Below, piece by piece: positions 57,447-64,000 of a stretch of 64,000 nt of DNA. Both the position numbers and the translations under genes were made by a program. Below the pieces are notes generated by a model. It made no database searches. It saw nothing but the letters and a program-made list of their open reading frames with translations, and was not told the origin of the DNA. The DNA lies in contig LR746266.1 of assembly GCA_902729315.2 (NCBI GenBank), positions 3,172,759 to 3,236,758 on the forward strand, given 5' to 3'. This stretch comes from Spirodela intermedia (lineage: Eukaryota > Streptophyta > Magnoliopsida > Alismatales > Araceae). Each line of letters begins with the position of its first letter. Position 1 is the stretch's first letter.

Positions 57447-58739
57447 ATGGATCCTAAAAGAAGTACAAGTCAAACTGAGAGCAATCCTATGGCCATGAAA
57501 AATCATTATATCCCATATTCATTTCAAAGAGTATCTAATATTAGAGTCCCATTAGCACCCACTATTAAATTCGAAATAAATCCATAAAATTTTCAAATGC
57601 TCCCTAATTTTCATGGATTGCCTTTAGAGGAACCTCATCAGCACTTAGAAAAATTTCATATGGTATGTGATTTAGTTAATCTCCCTCAAGTTACATTGGA
57701 AATTATTAAGATGAATTTATTTCCTCATACACTTAGGGACAAAGCTAGTCATTGGCTATCCACATTAAATAGAAAATTAACTAGCTGGAAAGACATAGAA
57801 CAAGCTTTTCTTTGAAAATTTTATCCCTTAGGAAAAACTCAAAATATGAGAAAACATATATAGAATTTTTCTCAAAGATCAGGAGAAACTTTACATGAGA
57901 CATGGGAAACATTCAAAGATTTACTTAGAAAGTGTCATCATCATGCTATACCCAAGTGGCAGCTCAATAGAATTTTTTATGATGGATTATTAGAACAACA
58001 TAGAAATATGGTTGATTCTATATGTGGAGGGGCTTTTATGGAGAAAACCCTTGATGAGATTTACAGTCTTTATGAGAATTTAAGTAAAAATTCTAGAGAT
58101 CAAGCCACTTTTGAATTATATGACAAGGATAAGAAGAGAGGAATTTATGAATTGCATCATGATGATGATTCTAAATTTAGAAATGAGGTTAATCAGATTA
58201 ATCAAAGATTAGAAAAAATTGATTTACTTATTGAAAATATTAGAAAGCCTCTTAACCCTCAATTTAATTCAAATAGTACATGTCCTATGTATGGTGAAAA
58301 TGATCACTTCGAATTTCAATATCATCTTAGGCAAGAACAAGTGTAGGTACCTCACAATTTTAGTAAAAATAGGGAATATATTTCAAATTCTTATAATCCT
58401 AATTGGGGGAATAATTTTTCGTGGAGAAACCCAAATAATATTCAAAATCCAGAAGCACTTAGATCCAATTCAAATTTTGAATTTCGTCCAAAATAGGAAC
58501 ACAGATTTCAGAAAAATCAGTCCTCTCAAATCCAACCTGATGCTATGGAAATGATGCAGCAAATGAGCCAAATGATGCAACAAACTATGTATCAAATGAT
58601 TCTGCACCAAAAACAAATTATAGAGGCTTTTGAGAATAGGAGAGAAGAGGGACAGCCACCTAGTCAGCCCATAGAAAATTCAGGAAACTGTTCAACAATA
58701 GGATTTCAGCAAGGAGAGTCTAGCTAGATAAATTTAGAA
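57447..58739 (+). pseudogene. Athila derivative 3 gag
   Basis: From ATG 57447 with stops at about 57585, 57814, 57861 and 58346. The blocks LPNFHGLPLEEPHQHLEKFH, LPQVTLEIIKMNLFPHTLR, SICGGAFMEKTLDEIYSLYE, a 40-residue coiled coil, CPMYGENDHFEFQYH and QMSQMMQQTMYQMILHQK follow in order. It is closest to the gag of derivative 1 (29266): both have HFEFQYH and the following SENIL linker, and both lead into ORF-X. Confidence 0.87.
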
Positions 58740-59831
58740 AAAAACCCACGAAATGAAAATGTTAGGACAGTGAATACACTGAGTGAGAATATTTTACCTG
58801 ATCCTTATTTCCAATTATTAGAAGAAATCGACGATCCATTAGAAGTAAATGAGAATATTAAGGCCGAAAATATAGTAGTAAAAAATTTGAATAAAATCAT
58901 TTATTGCTCACAATTGATGAATGAATATAGTGAGGATGATGAGGAGAAAGAGCCCTTAGATGAAGAAACAGCAGCTGATCATGGAAGAATCATCCAAATT
59001 TTAGTAGAAGGGAGTAAGGACAGAAATGAAGAAAAACATATTTCAGGTGAGGAAAAATCAGTTGATTTGGGAGATGTAGGAGACGAAATTAATAAATCTA
59101 ATCATAATTTTGCAGCCATAGATGTTGATAGTGAGGATGATGATGTATATCATATACCGAAATTAAAAGATAGCTCTTGAGAAGATGAAGAATTTGATGA
59201 GTTGTGAAACGAAAAGCTAGAAAAAGAGTTGATTCAACTAATGGGGAGAAACGAAAGTAATGGATATGAATATAGAGATAATTTTGGAGGAGAAAATTTA
59301 AATTTTACTGAATTCATTAGATTTGAGATTAAAGAAGACAATCCTTCCATCCTTCATAACCCACAGCCCCTTAGAATTATTTCTAAGCTTGAAATATTTC
59401 ACTCCTCGCAAATTGAACAAATATATATGGAAGATAAAATGGAGCCGGGAAAGATTATGCAGATAAAAGAACACATTAAGAAATGGGTGAGTGGAAGAAT
59501 TAGAGATATCAATTTAGATAAAAAAATTCTAGATTCGGTAAGAGCTAATTTGAAAATTATATGGCATGATCACATTTTATGGTCTATTAATAGAAAGTAT
59601 TTCTTAATGAACGAGAGCCTTACAAAACAAGATAGAAATGAGGAAAGATTCTTTTCAAAATGGAAATATTATTTTTGGGAAAAAAAAATTAATTTCTATT
59701 TTGTTTTGGCAGAAAGTATGTCAAGGTATATATATGAAGTATATGAATTTATGCTAAATCTGAAAAAGAATATCATGAAACTTACCTTGGGATACAAATA
59801 TATTTTGATGGCCATAGATCATCTTATATGA
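58740..59831 (+). pseudogene. ORF-X, acidic protein of the Athila derivative (copy 2, full length, two stops)
   Basis: Frame from the gag linker (RTVNTLSENILPDPYFQLLEE) through EYSEDDEEKEPLDEETAAD, DSEDDDVYHIPKLKDSS, stops at 59178 and 59205, then ENLNFTEFIRFEIKEDNPS, HSSQIEQIYMEDKMEPGK, DHILWSINRKYFLMNES, and past the truncation point of copy 1: FSKWKYYFWEKKINFYFVL and YKYILMAIDHLI, stop at 59829-59831. About 360 residues in all. Differences from copy 1 are mostly single substitutions and no shift is seen, so the frame was probably coding when the copies split. No known retroelement domain is recognised. The C-terminal aromatic/basic part contrasts with the acidic N-terminal half. Confidence 0.6.
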
Positions 59832-61952
59832 TCTAAGAGCTGTCCAGCTAAAGACATTAAATTCAGCATTGCATAGGAGGCAACCCATGGTTTTTATTTC
59901 ATTCTGTTTGATTTTTTTTTAAGCTTTGTTTTTCTTAGAATTTCGCAGTACGTGTTTCTGTATTTGTTTTTTCGAAAAAGTGCAGGAGGAGGAGTGTAAG
60001 ATGAAGTGGAAAATTAAAAACGAGGTTGAGGTGATGTCTTTCTGAGCTTTATCATTTATGAAAATATTTTTAATGCTTAACTTTGCACATATGCATGTTT
60101 CACTTGAAAATTATATTTTCAGTATATTCTGTTTCGATTTTTCTGTGTCATTGAGGACAATGTCATTTTTAAGTTGGGGGGTCAAGTATTAATTATTAAT
60201 TTATGTTGTAGAACGATTAAGAACATGTGTTTGCATTTTATTCAATTTTAAGGTAAATGGACAGTGGCTTAAACATTACATAGAACATGAACGCCTTGCA
60301 GAAAAAAAAAAAATTATTAAAAGAAATTCAAGAAATTCATAGAACATGAACGCCTTACTGAATTCAAGAGTAAATTCAGTACTACATGGGAGGCAACCTA
60401 TGGTCTTTATTTCATTCTTTTTTTTTAAGCTCTATTTTTCTTAAAATTTTGTAGTACTTATTTCTATATTTATTTTTTTCAAAAAAGTGCAAGAGGAGGA
60501 GTGTAAGATGAAGTGAAAAATTAAAAATGAGGTTCAAGTGATGTCTTTCTGAGCTTTATCATTTATGACAACATTTTTAATACTTAACTTTGCATATATG
60601 CATGCTTCACTTGAAAATTATATTTCCTGCATATTCTATTTCGATTTTTTTGTGTCATTGAGGACAATGTCATTTTTAAGTTGGGGGGTGAAGTATTAAT
60701 TATTAATTTATGTTGTAAGATGATTAAGAACATGTGTTTGCATTTTTATTTTTATTTTCATGCTCACTTAGAACAGCAACTAAAAAAATAAAAATAAAAT
60801 AAAATTCAAAAAAACTACAACATCTATTTTCTGGTTTTCTGTCATGAACAACAAATTGTCAAAAACAATAGACAAAAAACAGCCCCAAATTTGAAATTCT
60901 AGAGATCTTTTTCTCACATTTCAATCCCCTAGACATATATTATTGAAATTCGAAATTACAGCTATAAAGAGGATAGTTTTGATTTATTTTTGACAAATTT
61001 ATTGTTGCTAAAAATAGAACTAAAAATAGAAAACAAAACTGTCAAAACTATCTAATTTACAAATTTCTTACATCATATTGCATGTATAAAAAATGAAAAC
61101 AATTAGATTGATTGATACCAAAAGATACTAGGAAGATTATTATTGAGTCAAAAGAATGATCTAGTAGCATGAAATGTTGAAATACTCCTTGGATACATGA
61201 TAGATAATATGAATTTGATTTTACAGATTTTCACTTCATGATCTTGATAGATAGTATTTACTTGATGTGAAAATTTAATTGATCATTTGAGTTTAATGGA
61301 GAATTTTGCATCCTGATTTATAGGACTTGTGAAGAGAAATCACTTATTTCAACAAAAAAAAAAGAAAGAGCAATCTGAAAAATCTAGAAACGAAGAGTAC
61401 ACATGGAGGGTGTGAGACATCATTCTCATTGTCAAAAATCGTGCATAGAAAAACACTTGCTGCAAAATAATTGGATAAAGTGAAAGCCCTAAAAATGAAG
61501 AGTACACAGAGGGTGTGAGACATCATTCTTATTGTCGAAATTTATCTACAGACAAAAGCTACTTATCCACTATATATATATATAAAAAAGAAGGAACAAA
61601 TATAGTACAAAGTTCAAAAATCAAGCCATGGAAAGAGGGAAATGTGGGATCAATATTATTCTTGAATGAGTATTGATAATTGAAACATCTTGTAAATATA
61701 TCTATGAGTGAAGAAGTGATAAAGATGTGAATGAAGAAGTGAAGTCTGGACTGTTATTCTAAGGAGTGCTTAAACATTTAAGTGTTTGACATCATTCTTA
61801 AATACTTAATATAAGAATTCAAAGTGTTTAAAGGTGCATCATTTCTAATTGTATTTTTTTTAATACATTGAAATATGATGTTTGAGATTTCTAAATTTTT
61901 ATTTTCGTAATTCCATTGCTAAGGGACTAGCAATTATTTAAGTTGGGGGGTG
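59832..61952 (+). other. 3' region of Athila derivative 3 with internal duplication
   Basis: Two copies (about 59870-60236 and 60385-60745) of the start of the Athila 3' region, each with a GGAGGAGTGTAAGATGAAG block and AAGTTGGGGGGT. Between them (60250-60345) lies a remnant of the integrase C-terminus (KVNGQWLKHYIEHERLAEK). The rest to 61952 matches the complete element's 3' region and ends with the polypurine tract AGTTGGGGGGTG (61941-61952). Confidence 0.8.
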
Positions 61953-63579
61953 TGATAAGTCTTCATTATCATGAGTTAATAATTAGTAAATAATATAGTT
62001 TTAGTCTTAACTCATGATAAATAGACTTATATTTGTGTTAAAGTGTGAAAGTGGTTTTTCAGTTGATTAACATGAATTTTTGGCTAATTATGTGATTTTA
62101 TACAAATTTATATGATTTTTATAGTCTTACTTTTGAGATAAATGAAGGAAAAGAAATAAAAATAAAAATATAGCAAAATGGGGGGTACCCACCAGCCAGC
62201 CGGGCCCGCAAGTGGGTTGGAAGCGCAGTCGGGGAAGAGCCGCGAGCAGGGGCTCGAGCGGCTTGGACCGATAGGGGCATGTGTGCGCCACTCCCCTTCC
62301 ACGTCACCAGTGGCCAACCGACTGTGGGGCAAAGACTAGTCGTACACGTGGGAGAAAGGGACTTGACTGCAAATGTAATAGTACTATATATTCGCCCGAA
62401 ACTTCGGTGCACAAGCGATGTGAGACTAAACCCACGTCACACCTTCCCCAGAAAGGGCGGCCAACCGGCGTGGGTTCGAACCCTCCCAGAGCCAAAACTC
62501 ATATTTTTTTTATCTAATTATCACGACTTTCTTATAGATCGTCGGTGAAGGATTAAGCCGCCAGAATAGCTAGATCATCGACGAAAATCTTGTCAACACG
62601 ATTCGTTGAGCATTGTTACTAAAATTGCTAAACAATTTGCGATGAAAGGATCGTGAATCTATCAAGTAAAGCATCTCTGATTGATCGACAAACAAGCTGT
62701 CGTCGGGAAGAGGACGATCTACCGGGAGACGAGTTGCCACCTCCTGAGAGCGTATCGGATGCAATGATGAGCCTCCTCTTATTGTGCGGACCTAAGGATG
62801 AAGCTCCCTAACACACGCCCCACCTCCATCTAGCTCCTCTCCGTTGGGTGACAGCCGTCAGAGAGCCACAAAGTTGCCGTTTTTCTGCTCCACCGGGTGA
62901 CAGCCACTAGAGACGATTCAACGACCCATTTCATTGATCTCTAGACTTAGCAAGGAGATCTAGAGATTACCCACGTCGTCCTTATCGAAAGAGAGCCTTC
63001 GAGGCCGTGGACACTACACGATGATCCTCCCGAATGCTCAAGATTCCGATGCATCACCACTGTGACGTCGGAACTCTATTTTCCTGCTTTCAACTTAATT
63101 TCTACTTCATTTAGTGATAATTTGTGTGATTTAAATTAAGATATACTTTATTCCATTACGATTCTTCTGACTTTTACAAATCTTAATTTGATCAATTAAA
63201 TCATCTATAATCGCTTATGTAAGAATTACTGGGTGGAATTGTGTTTCTGCCCGATTCGCATTCATCGGGCATTGACGTCATCTTGACGTCCGCACCCTTA
63301 TTTTCCTTTTTTATAAATTTTAAATATATTTTATTTTTATTTCCTAGTATAAAATTTATAGAAAATAGTATTCTTTGAGGAAAATTCTAAATAATTACCT
63401 GATATTATATTACATCCCTATCATTAACTTGGAAAATTACTGTTATTTTTGGAAGTTTTATTGAATTATAATTGATATATGTTTTTTAGAAATACTTCTA
63501 AATATCTGAAAATTCGTATTTTCTAGTTTTATAAATTTTAAATTTGCGTGATTTACTATACAATGACTAAGTCGCGTCA
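61953..63579 (+). mobile_element. 3' LTR of Athila derivative 3
   Basis: Complete 1627-bp short-subfamily LTR, TGATAAGTCTTC to AAGTCGCGTCA, followed by GTTAC. It has a TATA-like ACTATATATTCG near 62382, the motif GGTTCGAACCC near 62472 and a paired TGACG motif at 63273-63288. The antisense frame is broken in this copy. The sequence before the nest (42882-42886, GTCAT) does not match GTTAC, so a target duplication for the outermost element is not shown. Confidence 0.93.
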
Positions 63580-63713
63580 GTTACCAAACAATTTTTCTTT
63601 TGCTATAAATGTGGTCGAAGATGTGCATTCCTCTCATTTAAAGGGTGCCCATTGGTGATGTTCTGAAAAGGAAAGGAGTGCACATCTTAGCCTATAAGAG
63701 AATGTTCTAATCA

Positions 63714-64000
63714 CCAACAAGGACCATAAATGGAAAGAAATCTTCTATGCTAGTAATAAACTAGGAGAGGGTAGCTGTTTCTGGAAAGATATCGAGATGT
63801 GAGGGTAGAGGATTTGATCTCATTAATTTCAAAGGGTGCCAGCTACAAGGAACGGCCTATAAATAATGCCCTACATTTCAACTCTTTTCATCACAAGCCA
63901 CCCGTGAACCCTTCTACATCCACCTTGCAATGGACTAGGAGAGTGATGTAGATCATTTCACCATCGTAAGTCTCATCATCAATAGGTATACCTTGTTGCC
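63714..64000 (+). ncRNA. MADS-derived transcription-unit-like repeat, copy 3 (cut by window end)
   Basis: Matches copies 1 and 2 from CAAGGACCATAAATGGAAAG, through AAACTAGGAGAGGG, a TATA box GGCCTATAAATAATG near 63855-63869 and the TCATCACAAGCCACCCGTGAACCC-type leader. The window ends before the place of the inverted MADS repeat, so its presence here is not known. The Athila nest lies between this copy and copy 2. Confidence 0.4.

Noticed and set aside
62465-62495. tRNA gene suggested by GGTTCGAACCC and CCCAGAGCCA
   Set aside because: No acceptor stem partner, D arm or anticodon arm could be placed; kept only as a B-box-like motif.
42882-63584. Target duplication for the outermost Athila nest (GTCAT against GTTAC)
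   Set aside because: Only three of five bases agree, no better than chance for such a short site, and the two end LTRs may belong to different elements.
1-64000. CRISPR arrays, bacterial operons, ribosomal RNA or phage genes
   Set aside because: No spaced short direct repeats, no rRNA motifs and no prokaryotic coding pattern; the content is consistently plant nuclear.

Overview
The window is nuclear DNA of a flowering plant. Introns have GT/AG borders, coding exons are GC-rich in an AT-rich background, and LTR retrotransposons of the Ty1/copia, Ty3/gypsy and Athila types dominate. The GC-rich exons would suit a monocot or an early-diverging angiosperm, but I cannot name the species. No organellar, bacterial or CRISPR sequence was recognised.

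Layout. Bases 1-16000 are gene-bearing. They hold the 3' exon of an inositol-tetrakisphosphate 1-kinase (+), a possible small secreted protein (-) with a GGCCCA-rich promoter, a two-exon THO complex subunit 7 gene (-), the complex I subunit NDUFB10/PDSW (-), and a five-exon class IV HD-ZIP homeobox gene (+) that ends without a START domain. Between them lie two decayed copia elements, a TRIM-like small LTR element, a 93-bp minisatellite and GA microsatellites.

Bases 18398-35525 are a patchwork: two solo Athila LTRs with intact 5-bp target duplications (GTCAC and GATAC); a Ty3/gypsy element cut by a truncated Athila LTR and by a 2.76-kb LTR fold-back flanked by ATGAC; GC-rich fragments of another LTR family; and a gag-only Athila derivative carrying an extra acidic ORF (ORF-X). 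Bases 37490-42886 hold two copies, and 63714-64000 the start of a third, of a transcription-unit-like repeat. In the two complete copies its core is an inverted duplication of a MADS-box fragment.

Bases 42887-63579 are an Athila nest. A complete minus-strand Athila (44016-54335, target duplication AGAGG) sits inside the 5' LTR of an older plus-strand Athila (42887-44015 continued at 54341-54939). That element runs through gag into protease and is cut at 57279 by a second gag plus ORF-X derivative, which ends in a full LTR at 63579.

The items most worth a second look are the MADS-derived fold-back units (possible young small-RNA loci), ORF-X, which takes the place of pol in two Athila derivatives, the TSD-flanked LTR fold-back, and the START-less HD-ZIP IV gene. 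Most transposon reading frames carry stops or shifts and are described as relics.
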